Part shown: in pieces, positions 52,725 to 60,991 of the stretch | Position numbering within the stretch: position 1 is the first letter of the stretch | Layout: every line of letters starts with the position of its first letter | DNA from: Amylibacter sp. IMCC11727 | GTDB lineage: Bacteria; Pseudomonadota; Alphaproteobacteria; Rhodobacterales; Rhodobacteraceae | Direction of reading: 5' to 3' | Length of the DNA: 64,000 nucleotides | Assembly (NCBI RefSeq): GCF_029854195.1 | Contig: NZ_CP122960.1 | Span: 3,354,001-3,418,000 of the forward strand | The notes under the pieces: model-generated | Databases searched by the model: none | What the model saw: the letters and a program-made list of their open reading frames with translations, nothing else | What the model was told of the DNA's origin: nothing | Program-made: the position numbers and the translations under genes

Positions 52725-53771
52725 TTAGAAGCCTGCTTTGATCTTCTCAAACTCAGCGATCATCTTCTCACGAAGCTGTTGATCCATCGGCTTTTGCGCC
52801 AGTACAGGAACGTCCACCGCACCCAGACCAGCACCATCGAGCGCCTCTGCGCCCAGCACGTCCATCTGCGCTTGGTTGCCGTGGCCATAGCCCCATTCGC
52901 TCACGATATACGCGGATGATGACGGGTCCATCCAAGCGTTGAAAAAGTCGTAAACCTTGTCATCGCCATTTGGCCCGTCTTTCAAATCAACATAGCCACA
53001 GAACCATGTGGAAGACCCTTCTTTTGTTGACCGATTGGCGGCAACTGGCACTTCTTCTGCTTGCAAGGTCACAGGTGTTTCGTTCCATGCCCAGGCCACA
53101 ACAACTTCGCCTGATGTCATCAACTGACCCAGTTCCGCGCCATCCGCCCAATAGGCGCGCACGAACTGATGCGCCTCGCGCAGCCACGCGTTGGCCTTTT
53201 GGAAATCTTCCTCTGTGGCCTTGGACCAATCAGACAGGCCCGTCGCCAAATACGCCAGCGCGTAGACGTCATCCACATTGTCTGGCAGGGAAATACGGCC
53301 TGCGTATTTAGGGTCTTTAAACACTTCGAGCGTATTCATCTCTGCCACGTCCACCAAATCAGTGCGATAGGTTAACGCGGTGGAGCCCCAATCAGCAGGA
53401 AGCATGTAATACTCCCCATCAATTTTGAACGCTTCCTTCATGGTTTCGTTCACTTCGTTCCAACGGGTAATGCGGCTCGTGTCGAGCGGATCCAGAAGCC
53501 CAGCTTCATGCCACTTGGAAACAGATTGGCTACACGGATGTGAAATGTCGGCTTTAAAGCCAGAGCGCAGTTTTTGGAACGCTTCTTCTTCTTCCCCAAA
53601 GAAGGCAAACGTCGGGGCTGCACCGTGCTTTTCGATGTACTTCTGGAAAAATCCTTCGTCCTCATAGCCGGACCAATCGAACACGATCAGCTCTTCATCC
53701 GCAGCAAATGCAGATGTGGCAACGATGAAACCGGACAGAACAGTCGTCGTTAATAGTTTGTTAATTTTCAT
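52725..53771 (-). CDS. Polyamine-type ABC importer, periplasmic binding protein (PotD-like)
   Basis: A 348-residue solute-binding protein with a signal peptide (LLTTTVLSGFIVATSAFA). FDWSGYEDEGFF at the N-terminus and the tryptophan- and acid-rich pocket segments (ADWGSTALTYRTD, VVAWAWNETPV) resemble PotD/PotF and related binders for polyamines and quaternary amines, where aromatic residues cage a positive charge. It almost certainly serves the importer at 48425-51236 despite opposite orientation and the Hint gene between them. Confidence 0.88.
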   Translation of the reverse strand: MKINKLLTTTVLSGFIVATSAFAADEELIVFDWSGYEDEGFFQKYIEKHGAAPTFAFFGEEEEAFQKLRSGFKADISHPCSQSVSKWHEAGLLDPLDTSRITRWNEVNETMKEAFKIDGEYYMLPADWGSTALTYRTDLVDVAEMNTLEVFKDPKYAGRISLPDNVDDVYALAYLATGLSDWSKATEEDFQKANAWLREAHQFVRAYWADGAELGQLMTSGEVVVAWAWNETPVTLQAEEVPVAANRSTKEGSSTWFCGYVDLKDGPNGDDKVYDFFNAWMDPSSSAYIVSEWGYGHGNQAQMDVLGAEALDGAGLGAVDVPVLAQKPMDQQLREKMIAEFEKIKAGF

Positions 53772-53870
53772 GATATCTCCCTGATATTGCGTAAGTCTTT
53801 TCCCGCCACACCCACGCGAGTGGCCTTCAAAGAAGCTAGTCGAAGATTTTCCACACGTCTAGGGATTCGC

Positions 53871-54698
53871 TTAATTCTTTGCCAGCCGCGCCGTTTGGTT
53901 CGCCCGCACAAACGCCACGATGAAAATCGCGGTCAGGATCAAAATGATCGTCGGCGCAGGGGCGCTATCGATGTAAAAGCTGACATAGACACCCAAAAAA
54001 CCAGACACCAGCGTCACGCACACGGCAATAACCAGCATCATGTCAAACCGCTTGGTCAGCAAATACGCAATGGCACCGGGTGCAATCAACAGGCCAATGG
54101 ACAGGATAATCCCCACAGCCGACAGGGTTGCCACAATGGTCAGGGAAATCATCGCCAGCATCCCATAATGCAACCATCCAACCCACAGGCCAACAGCCTG
54201 TGCTTGCACAGGATCAAACGAATGCAGCATAAAATCCGCCCGTTTCGCAATCATCACCACCGCCACAAACGCCGCAATCAAACCCGCTGTCCACAGTTGA
54301 TCTGGCCCGACGCCCAGCATGTTGCCAAACAGAATATGATCCAAATGCACGTCCGTTGTGACCTTGGTATACAGAACAATCCCAAGCCCAAACATGCCCG
54401 AAAACACGATCCCCATCACCGTATCCTGTTTCACGCGACTGTTTTCAGACAGGAATCCTGTTAACAACGCACAGATCATCCCCGCACAAAACGCCCCGAT
54501 AATCAGCGGAATGTTGATCAGATACGCCACCACCACACCTGGTAAAACCGCATGGCTGATCGCATCCCCCATCAGGGACCAGCCCTTCAAGACAAGGTAA
54601 CAGGACAGCAAACTGGTGGGCACAGCCACAATCGCCATCATCAAAAACGCGTTGTTCATGAAAGCAAATTGAAACGGTTGCAGCAAAGTTTCAATCAT
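53871..54698 (-). CDS. sitD: Manganese/iron ABC importer, permease SitD
   Basis: A 275-residue ABC-3 family permease with eight or nine helices. Conserved features are LVLKGWSLMGDAISHAVLPGVVVAY and GIILSIGLLIAPGAIAYLLT. Start MIETLLQP (54698) overlaps the sitC stop (ATGA); an upstream frame extension was rejected. It is the last gene of the sitABCD operon. Confidence 0.9.
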   Translation of the reverse strand: MIETLLQPFQFAFMNNAFLMMAIVAVPTSLLSCYLVLKGWSLMGDAISHAVLPGVVVAYLINIPLIIGAFCAGMICALLTGFLSENSRVKQDTVMGIVFSGMFGLGIVLYTKVTTDVHLDHILFGNMLGVGPDQLWTAGLIAAFVAVVMIAKRADFMLHSFDPVQAQAVGLWVGWLHYGMLAMISLTIVATLSAVGIILSIGLLIAPGAIAYLLTKRFDMMLVIAVCVTLVSGFLGVYVSFYIDSAPAPTIILILTAIFIVAFVRANQTARLAKN

Positions 54699-55549
54699 CC
54701 GTTCAACGCCTCTGCCGCACGGCGTCTTGATGCCAAATACCCGTGTTTTGGGGCACAGAAAAACGCGACCAAAAAGATCAGCGTTTGCAAACACACAATC
54801 AAACCACCCGTAGCTCCATCCAAGAAAAAGCTCAGGTAAGCGCCGACAAAACTGGTGATGGAGCCAATCGCAACACTGACGATCAACAAGCGTGGAAACC
54901 GATCCGTCAGCAGATACGCTGTTGCACCGGGCGTCACCACCATCGCAATCACCAAAAACGCCCCAACGGTTTGCAACGCCGCAACGCAGGACGCAGACAA
55001 CAGTGTGAAAAACACCACCCGCAGCAGATCAGGTTTCAATCCAATGGACCGTGCGTGGTTTTCATCGAAAAACGTGACCATCAGGTCTTTCCACTTCACC
55101 AACAACACCGCCAACGTCACAAAACCAATGATGGCCAGCTGCCATTTATCTGATGGTGTGATCGCCAAAATATTGCCAAGCGTAATGGTCTGAACGCTCA
55201 CAGACGTGGGCGACAGCGACACCATGAACAGGCCCAACCCGAAAAAGGATGTAAAGATCAGCCCGATAATCGTGTCTTCTTTCAGCCCAGATCGCTGGTT
55301 CAAAAACAGCATCGCACCCGCCGCCAATCCTCCCGCCACAAACGCACCAAGCGCAAAGGGCAAGCCGATCATATAGGCCCCTGCAACACCAGGCACAATC
55401 GAATGGCTCAGCGCATCACCGATCAACGACCAGCCCTTTAGCATCAGATAAGCAGACAAAAAGGCACACACCCCGCCAACCAGCGCGCTCACCCACATGG
55501 CATCGAACATGTAAGAATAGGTGAACGGCAGGAACAGCGTTTCCATCAT
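54695..55549 (-). CDS. sitC: Manganese/iron ABC importer, permease SitC
   Basis: A 284-residue ABC-3 permease with the same LMLKGWSLIGDALSHSIVPGVAGAY and FLVIAMVVTPGATAYLLT elements as SitD. Two adjacent in-frame ATG codons exist (55549 and 55546); the first gives the ATGA overlap with sitB. Confidence 0.9.
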   Translation of the reverse strand: MMETLFLPFTYSYMFDAMWVSALVGGVCAFLSAYLMLKGWSLIGDALSHSIVPGVAGAYMIGLPFALGAFVAGGLAAGAMLFLNQRSGLKEDTIIGLIFTSFFGLGLFMVSLSPTSVSVQTITLGNILAITPSDKWQLAIIGFVTLAVLLVKWKDLMVTFFDENHARSIGLKPDLLRVVFFTLLSASCVAALQTVGAFLVIAMVVTPGATAYLLTDRFPRLLIVSVAIGSITSFVGAYLSFFLDGATGGLIVCLQTLIFLVAFFCAPKHGYLASRRRAAEALNG

Positions 55550-56409
55550 TCCGCGTCTGCCTTTTTCGTCTTGTCGGTCTCATGGCCATAAACAACAAAC
55601 GGACGTTCATCATCGGTGATCACGCGCACTTGGCGGCCATCATCGTCGTCATGCAAATCGGACCCACCCAACACGAAATGCCGCAGAACACCGCCAAAGG
55701 CGATCTCCAGATTTTCGTGGGTAAAGGTGTCTTCCGTCGGGCCATAGGCCAGAACCGTTTCTTTCACCAATACTGTGCGATCACAAAATTCGGGAACAGA
55801 ACCAAGGTTATGGGTCGATACCAGCATAACGCGGCCTTCGTCCCGCATTTCACGCAGCAGGGCGACAATCGCGTCTTCGGTCTGCACATCCACGCCCGTA
55901 AACGGCTCATCCAGCAGGATCACTCGCCCCTCTTGCGCCAACGCCCGTGCAAGGAACACGCGCTTACGCTGGCCCCCTGATAATTCGCCAATCTGACGGT
56001 CGCGAAACTCCAGCATGTTGACCCGTAACAGCGAGCTTGTCACCGCATCACGATCAGCCTGTGATGGTCGCCGCAGAAAGCCCATATGGCCATAGCGCCC
56101 CATCATCACCACGTCCTCGACCAGAACGGGGAAGGTCCAATCTACCTCTTCTGATTGGGGGACATAGGCCACAATATTTTGCGCCAACGCTTGTTTCACG
56201 GGCATACCCAGTACCGAAATCTTGCCTTTGGCGGCGGGAACAAATCCCATGATCGCCTTAAACAGCGTCGATTTCCCTGCGCCATTCACCCCAACCAACG
56301 CGGTGATTGTACCTGTCGGAATCTCAAAACTCGCATCGCGCAGCGCAGTGTGCCCGTTGCGATAGGTTACGGTCACATCCTGTGCTGTGATGCCAGCACC
56401 ACCGCTCAC
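55546..56409 (-). CDS. sitB: Manganese/iron ABC importer, ATPase SitB
   Basis: A 287-residue ATPase with Walker A GVNGAGKST, Q-loop YVPQSEEVDW, signature LSGGQRKRVFLARA and Walker B VILLDEPFTGVD. The YVPQ Q-loop is typical of Mn/Zn importers. The C-terminal extension is acidic, with several Asp and Glu. It overlaps the sitA stop by 4 nt. Confidence 0.92.
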   Translation of the reverse strand: MSGGAGITAQDVTVTYRNGHTALRDASFEIPTGTITALVGVNGAGKSTLFKAIMGFVPAAKGKISVLGMPVKQALAQNIVAYVPQSEEVDWTFPVLVEDVVMMGRYGHMGFLRRPSQADRDAVTSSLLRVNMLEFRDRQIGELSGGQRKRVFLARALAQEGRVILLDEPFTGVDVQTEDAIVALLREMRDEGRVMLVSTHNLGSVPEFCDRTVLVKETVLAYGPTEDTFTHENLEIAFGGVLRHFVLGGSDLHDDDDGRQVRVITDDERPFVVYGHETDKTKKADAE

Positions 56410-57299
56410 TTGGTAAGCCCTGCTGCAATGGTTTCCGACGTGACCCGCAGCAAATCAATGTAGGTCGGCACAGGGCCATCTGCTTCGGTCAGACTGTCCA
56501 CATACAACACCCCGCCGTATGCTGCACCCGTTTCGCGCGCCACTTGTTTTGCAGGGGATTGGGACACTGTGCTTTCACAAAACACAGCGGGGATGTTGTT
56601 GTTCCGCACCCCATCAATCACCTTGCGCACCTGTTGTGGCGTGCCTTGTTGATCCGCATTCATCGGCCACAGATACAGTTCTTTCATCTCAAAATCACGG
56701 ATCAGATAGCTAAACGCGCCCTCACAAGTCACCAGCCAACGGCGGTCTTCTGGCACTGCCAAAACAGCGGCTTTCAACGGCGCGATCGCATCCGTTATCT
56801 GCTGTTTATACGCCTCTGCATTCGCCTGATACGCATCCGCATTGTCAGGGTCGTGCATCACAAACGCATCACGGATATTATCCACATAGATCAGCGCATT
56901 GGTCAGACCCATCCACGCATGGGGGTTCGGTTTGCCAAGATATTCGCCCTCAGAAATGCTCATCGGCTCGATACCATCGGTCAATGTCGCACTTGGCACA
57001 TCTTTCAGATTGCGAAAGAACTGTTCAAACCACAGCTCCAGATTCAGCCCATTCCACAGGATCAAATCCGCATCTTGCGCCCGAATAATATCGCGTGGCG
57101 TTGGCTGATATCCATGAATTTCCGCACCCGCCTTTGTGATGCTTTCCACCACCGCCACGTTCCCAGCAACGTTGCTCGCCATGTCAGCAATCACAGTAAA
57201 CGTTGTGACCGCCTTAAACTTCTCTGCCTGCACAGGGGCGGTGATTGCCATCAACGCCACTCCTAGAACGGCCAAAAAACCAGATTTTAACATTCTCAC
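56406..57299 (-). CDS. sitA: Manganese/iron ABC importer, binding protein SitA
   Basis: A 297-residue zinc/manganese-binding lipocalin-free (ZnuA-like, cluster A-I) periplasmic protein with signal peptide (LAVLGVALMAITAPVQA). Metal ligands fit the family: His in GAEIHGYQP, His in PNPHAWMG, Glu in FCESTVSQ and Asp in VDSLTEADGPVPTY. No His-rich loop, which favours Mn/Fe over Zn. GTG 57299 fits the AAGGA ribosome site better than ATG 57293. A Mur/Fur-like box lies 30 bp upstream. Confidence 0.9.
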   Translation of the reverse strand: MRMLKSGFLAVLGVALMAITAPVQAEKFKAVTTFTVIADMASNVAGNVAVVESITKAGAEIHGYQPTPRDIIRAQDADLILWNGLNLELWFEQFFRNLKDVPSATLTDGIEPMSISEGEYLGKPNPHAWMGLTNALIYVDNIRDAFVMHDPDNADAYQANAEAYKQQITDAIAPLKAAVLAVPEDRRWLVTCEGAFSYLIRDFEMKELYLWPMNADQQGTPQQVRKVIDGVRNNNIPAVFCESTVSQSPAKQVARETGAAYGGVLYVDSLTEADGPVPTYIDLLRVTSETIAAGLTK

Positions 57300-57327
57300 C
57301 GTACTTTCCTTAAGTCCGAGCTGTTAG

Positions 57328-57350
57328 TTGCATATGAGAATTATTCGCAA
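57328..57350 (-). promoter_or_regulatory. Mur/Fur-type box upstream of sitABCD
   Basis: Imperfect 23-bp palindrome with ends TTGC/GCAA. The core TATGAGAATTATTC matches the Fur-box core TGAGAATTATTC. In Rhodobacterales and Rhizobiales the Fur homologue Mur represses sit genes in response to manganese, so this is the likely operator. Confidence 0.7.
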
Positions 57351-57397
57351 CTGTAAAGCAAACGCCAATCAATCCACCGTGACCAGCACGCAGGGAT

Positions 57398-58345
57398 CTA
57401 GCTTCGCCAGTCGAAAAATCCAGAGCCTGCTTCTGCCAACACTTTTTCGGCCATGGCACGGCCCGCATCGGCCCCATCGGCAATGGCAACTGTCACATCG
57501 TCAGAAACCGCCTCAGACCCATCGGGGCGCAACACTTCACCACGCAAGCGCAGATTGGGGCCATCCAATTCAGCAAGCCCTGCAATTGGCGTTTCACAGG
57601 ATCCATCAAGGGCCGCCAAAAACGCCCGTTCTGCCGCCAATCTTTGACCTGTTGGCACATCATGCACCGCGCCTAACATCTCTTGAACCCGCTCATCATC
57701 GATGCGCCGTTCAATTCCGATGGCCCCTTGGGCCACAGCGGGCAGCATGTCATCGGTTTCAATGGGATGCAGCGGAACATTTGGAATTTGCATACGGTTC
57801 AACCCCGCCATGGCCAAAAACGTGGCCTCGGCAACACCGTCATCCAGCTTTTTCAAACGGGTCTGCATGTTGCCGCGAAATTCCACAACGTGCAGATCGG
57901 GGCGTCGCACCAACAATTGCGCACGGCGCCGCAGGCTGGATGTTCCAACAACTGCACCATCTGCCAAATCCGCCAACCCAGACACACGGGGTGAAATGAA
58001 CGCATCACGCACATCTTCGCGCGGCAGATAGGTATCCAGAATCAACCCATCGGGCTGGGCCACGGGCATGTCTTTCATCGAATGTACCGCGATATCAATG
58101 TCGCGGCGTAACAGCGCATCTTCGATCTCGCGCGTGAACAACCCTTTGCCGCCAATGTCTTTGAGCGGGCGATCCAACACCCGATCCCCTGTGGTTTTAA
58201 TCACTACAATCTCAAACGCTTCAGGCATAAGAGCAAAGGCTTTGGCAAGCCGATCACGGGTTTCATACGCCTGTGCGAGCGCAAGCGGAGAGCCACGTGT
58301 TCCGATTTTTAAGGGCTGGTCTGGACTGGGCAAATTCTGTGTCAT
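57398..58345 (-). CDS. hemC: Porphobilinogen deaminase (hydroxymethylbilane synthase)
   Basis: A 315-residue enzyme that joins four porphobilinogens in tetrapyrrole synthesis. KIGTRGSPLALAQA at the N-terminus, VHSMKDMPVAQPDGL, GTSSLRRRAQL and the cofactor Cys in DGSCETPIAGLA are present. It is divergent from hemE across about 100 bp, a layout common in this order. Confidence 0.96.
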   Translation of the reverse strand: MTQNLPSPDQPLKIGTRGSPLALAQAYETRDRLAKAFALMPEAFEIVVIKTTGDRVLDRPLKDIGGKGLFTREIEDALLRRDIDIAVHSMKDMPVAQPDGLILDTYLPREDVRDAFISPRVSGLADLADGAVVGTSSLRRRAQLLVRRPDLHVVEFRGNMQTRLKKLDDGVAEATFLAMAGLNRMQIPNVPLHPIETDDMLPAVAQGAIGIERRIDDERVQEMLGAVHDVPTGQRLAAERAFLAALDGSCETPIAGLAELDGPNLRLRGEVLRPDGSEAVSDDVTVAIADGADAGRAMAEKVLAEAGSGFFDWRS

Positions 58346-58447
58346 GGCCTGTTCCTAGCGTTCGAAACTCTGACTGACAACTCTTGTATCTCCGACCTTC
58401 GCTAAGGCATATTGCGCCCAACTCAGATCAGGAGCCTTTGCGCCATC

Positions 58448-59482
58448 ATGAAACCTCAAAAAACCATCCTGCGTGCCCTTGCGGGGGAAACTCTGCCGAC
58501 CCCTCCGATTTGGATGATGCGCCAAGCAGGCCGCTACTTGCCCGAATATCGCGCCACCCGAGCGCAGGCAGGGGATTTCTTGTCGCTGTGCTATAACTCA
58601 GAACTGGCAACCGAGGTGACATTGCAACCGATCCGCCGTTACGGATTTGATGCGGCAATTCTGTTTGCCGATATTCTGCTGGTCCCCCAAGCCTTGGGCG
58701 CGGACCTGTGGTTTGTCACGGGCGAAGGGCCACGCCTGTCCACCATCACAACGCAAAGCGAACTCGATGCGTTGAAACCCGCAGCCGACATTCACGACCA
58801 CCTGAACCCGATCTACACCACCGTGAAAATGTTGTCCCAAGAACTGCCGTCTGACACCACACTTATTGGTTTTGCAGGCGCGCCGTGGACCGTGGCCACC
58901 TATATGATTGCGGGGCGTGGTACGCCCGATCAGGGACCAGCCCACGCGCTTAAAGCGGAAAACCGAGCAGTGTTTGACGGGCTGATGACCCGCATCACCG
59001 AAGCCACAATCGCCTATCTTCAGATGCAGATTGATGCAGGGGCCGAGGTGGTAAAACTGTTCGACAGCTGGGCAGGATCGCTGCTCGATCAGGACTTCAT
59101 CGACTATTCCATCAAACCGATGCAACAGATTACCGCAGCGCTGAAAAAATCCCACCCAAACACGCCCGTTATCGCGTTTCCGCGTGGCGCAGGTGAACGG
59201 TATCAGGGGGCACACGCCGCCATTGGGTCCGCTTGTGTTGCGGTGGATGATGGCGTGGATGCTGCATGGGTGGCCCAAACCGTGCAACCCGATGGCTGTG
59301 TTCAGGGCAATCTGAAATCATCCCACATGGTCACAGGGGGCGATGCACTGGTTGCGGAAACCCGCCGCATTGTGGATGCGCTAAAAGGCGGGCCGCATAT
59401 TTTCAACCTTGGACACGGCATTACACCAGACGGCGATCCAGAAAATGTGCAGCTTATGATTGATACCGTGCGGGGTGGTTAA
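58448..59482 (+). CDS. hemE: Uroporphyrinogen decarboxylase
   Basis: A 344-residue enzyme that converts uroporphyrinogen III to coproporphyrinogen III. PPIWMMRQAGRYLPEYR and GFAGAPWTVATYMIAG are the two PROSITE-type signatures, and FNLGHGITPDGDPENV is the C-terminal block. Start MKPQKTIL (58448); a longer in-frame extension is not supported. Its TAA shares TTAA with the convergent hemF stop. Confidence 0.96.
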   Translation: MKPQKTILRALAGETLPTPPIWMMRQAGRYLPEYRATRAQAGDFLSLCYNSELATEVTLQPIRRYGFDAAILFADILLVPQALGADLWFVTGEGPRLSTITTQSELDALKPAADIHDHLNPIYTTVKMLSQELPSDTTLIGFAGAPWTVATYMIAGRGTPDQGPAHALKAENRAVFDGLMTRITEATIAYLQMQIDAGAEVVKLFDSWAGSLLDQDFIDYSIKPMQQITAALKKSHPNTPVIAFPRGAGERYQGAHAAIGSACVAVDDGVDAAWVAQTVQPDGCVQGNLKSSHMVTGGDALVAETRRIVDALKGGPHIFNLGHGITPDGDPENVQLMIDTVRGG

Positions 59483-60360
59483 TACCACTTCGCCATAGGC
59501 GGCAGACTCATCAAAACCGCATTGGCGTCATGGCCTGTTTCCAGCCCAAACTTGGTCCCGCGATCATAGACAAGGTTGTACTCCGCATAAAGCCCGCGAT
59601 GGCGCAGCTGCGTGTCTTTGTCCGCGTCATCCCAGTCTTGCGTCCGCCGTTTTTCAACCAACGGCACATAGGCAGGCAAAAACGCCGATCCCACATCTTT
59701 GGTCAGCTGGAAATCCGCCGCCCAATCCCCGGTGTTGCGATCATCAAAGAAAATACCACCAACCCCACGGGCACGATGGCGGTGCGGGATGTAAAAATAC
59801 TCATCCGCCCAGGCCTTCAATTCCGCATAAAGCGTATCGCCATGGGGATCACACGCGCCTTTCATGGCCGAATGAAAATGCGCGGTGTCCTCGTCGTATT
59901 CGATACAGGGGTTTAAATCCGCACCACCCCCAAACCACCACGCATGGGGGGTCCAAAACATCCGCGTGTTCATATGAACCGCTGGCACATGGGGGTTTTG
60001 CATATGCGCCACAAGGCTAATACCCGACGCCCAAAACCGTGGATCATCCTTAATACCAGGAATGCCTTTGCGCGCAGCCATGGCATTTTGCGCCCGCTCG
60101 CCAAGCGTGCCGTAAACAGTTGAAATATTTACACCGACTTTTTCAAACACGCGGCCACCGCGCATCACGCTCATCTCACCGCCGCCGGCATCGGACCCAT
60201 CTTCGGTACTGCGTTTGGTTTTTGTCACCTCAAACGCGCCCGCAGGCGTTTCACCGCCCTGCGCGGTTTCAATCCCAACGAATGCCGCGACAATCTCATC
60301 ACGCAGGGATCGGAACCAATCCGCAGCTTGCGTTTTTTCGGTTTCAAAAATCTCGGTCAT
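59479..60360 (-). CDS. hemF: Oxygen-dependent coproporphyrinogen III oxidase
   Basis: A 293-residue oxidase that makes protoporphyrinogen IX with O2. HMNTRMFWTPHAWWFGGGADLNP and the RARGVGGIFFDDRN block are the family signatures. Start MTEIFETE (60360), 4 nt after the idi stop, so idi and hemF are one operon. The window contains no anaerobic HemN gene. Confidence 0.96.
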   Translation of the reverse strand: MTEIFETEKTQAADWFRSLRDEIVAAFVGIETAQGGETPAGAFEVTKTKRSTEDGSDAGGGEMSVMRGGRVFEKVGVNISTVYGTLGERAQNAMAARKGIPGIKDDPRFWASGISLVAHMQNPHVPAVHMNTRMFWTPHAWWFGGGADLNPCIEYDEDTAHFHSAMKGACDPHGDTLYAELKAWADEYFYIPHRHRARGVGGIFFDDRNTGDWAADFQLTKDVGSAFLPAYVPLVEKRRTQDWDDADKDTQLRHRGLYAEYNLVYDRGTKFGLETGHDANAVLMSLPPMAKWY

Positions 60361-60364
60361 GGGA

Positions 60365-60910
60365 TCAGAATCCTGTTTTCTTGGCAGCGCGATCAAAGAT
60401 CATGCCCCTGTGTTTGGCAAGATAGATCGACAACCACGGCGTATAGGTCGCAGGGTTTTGCGCCACATCCTGTACCAAATCATCCATGACAACCCAGCGT
60501 GTGGCCATCACCTCGTCTGGGTTCAGCGCCAATGGCAGGTCGTCCGTTGTGTCACAAACAAACACCTCCACCACCTCGTGTTCGATCAACCCGTTGCCCA
60601 CGTCTGCGCGGTATTCCACCTGCCCGCGGTGTTGCGGTGACAGCCCCGTAATGCCCAGTTCTTCTTGCAATCGACGCACGGCGCATTCGGCGGCAGGTTC
60701 ATCCCATTCAGGATGGGTGCAACAGGTGTTCGCCCACAATCCAGGTGTATGATACTTGCCCAGCGCCCGCTGCTGGATCAACACCTGCTCCCCTGCCATC
60801 ACAAAAACCGACACGGCCTTATGGCGCAGACCCTGTTGATGGGCCGCCAGCTTTTCAACGGGCTGCAATACGCCGTCGATCCATGCTGGGATCATAATGT
60901 CAGTGCTCAT
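60365..60910 (-). CDS. idi: Isopentenyl-diphosphate delta-isomerase, type 1
   Basis: A 181-residue Nudix enzyme interconverting IPP and DMAPP. The catalytic Cys is in WANTCCTHP; AECAVRRLQEELGI is the Nudix-like helix and the active Glu is in EHEVVEVF. Start MSTDIMIP (60910). It is coupled to hemF. In related phototrophs idi lies in the photosynthesis cluster, but no bch, crt or puf gene is present here. Confidence 0.93.
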   Translation of the reverse strand: MSTDIMIPAWIDGVLQPVEKLAAHQQGLRHKAVSVFVMAGEQVLIQQRALGKYHTPGLWANTCCTHPEWDEPAAECAVRRLQEELGITGLSPQHRGQVEYRADVGNGLIEHEVVEVFVCDTTDDLPLALNPDEVMATRWVVMDDLVQDVAQNPATYTPWLSIYLAKHRGMIFDRAAKKTGF

Positions 60911-60930
60911 CGGTGTCTCCGCCAATTGCG

Positions 60931-60946
60931 ATGCGAATCATCGCAT
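60931..60946. promoter_or_regulatory. Palindrome ATGCGA-N4-TCGCAT upstream of idi
   Basis: ATGCGAATCATCGCAT, perfect 6-bp arms with a 4-base spacer, lies about 20 bp upstream of the idi start. It may be an operator for the idi-hemF operon. It does not match FnrL or PpsR sites. Confidence 0.45.
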
Positions 60947-60991
60947 TTCCTTTCCAGAGCGATAATCTGCATTCACGCGGTCGCCAAGCAT

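Noticed and set aside
57398..60910. Part of a photosynthesis gene cluster, because idi and hem genes lie together
   Set aside because: No bch, crt or puf gene is present in the window.
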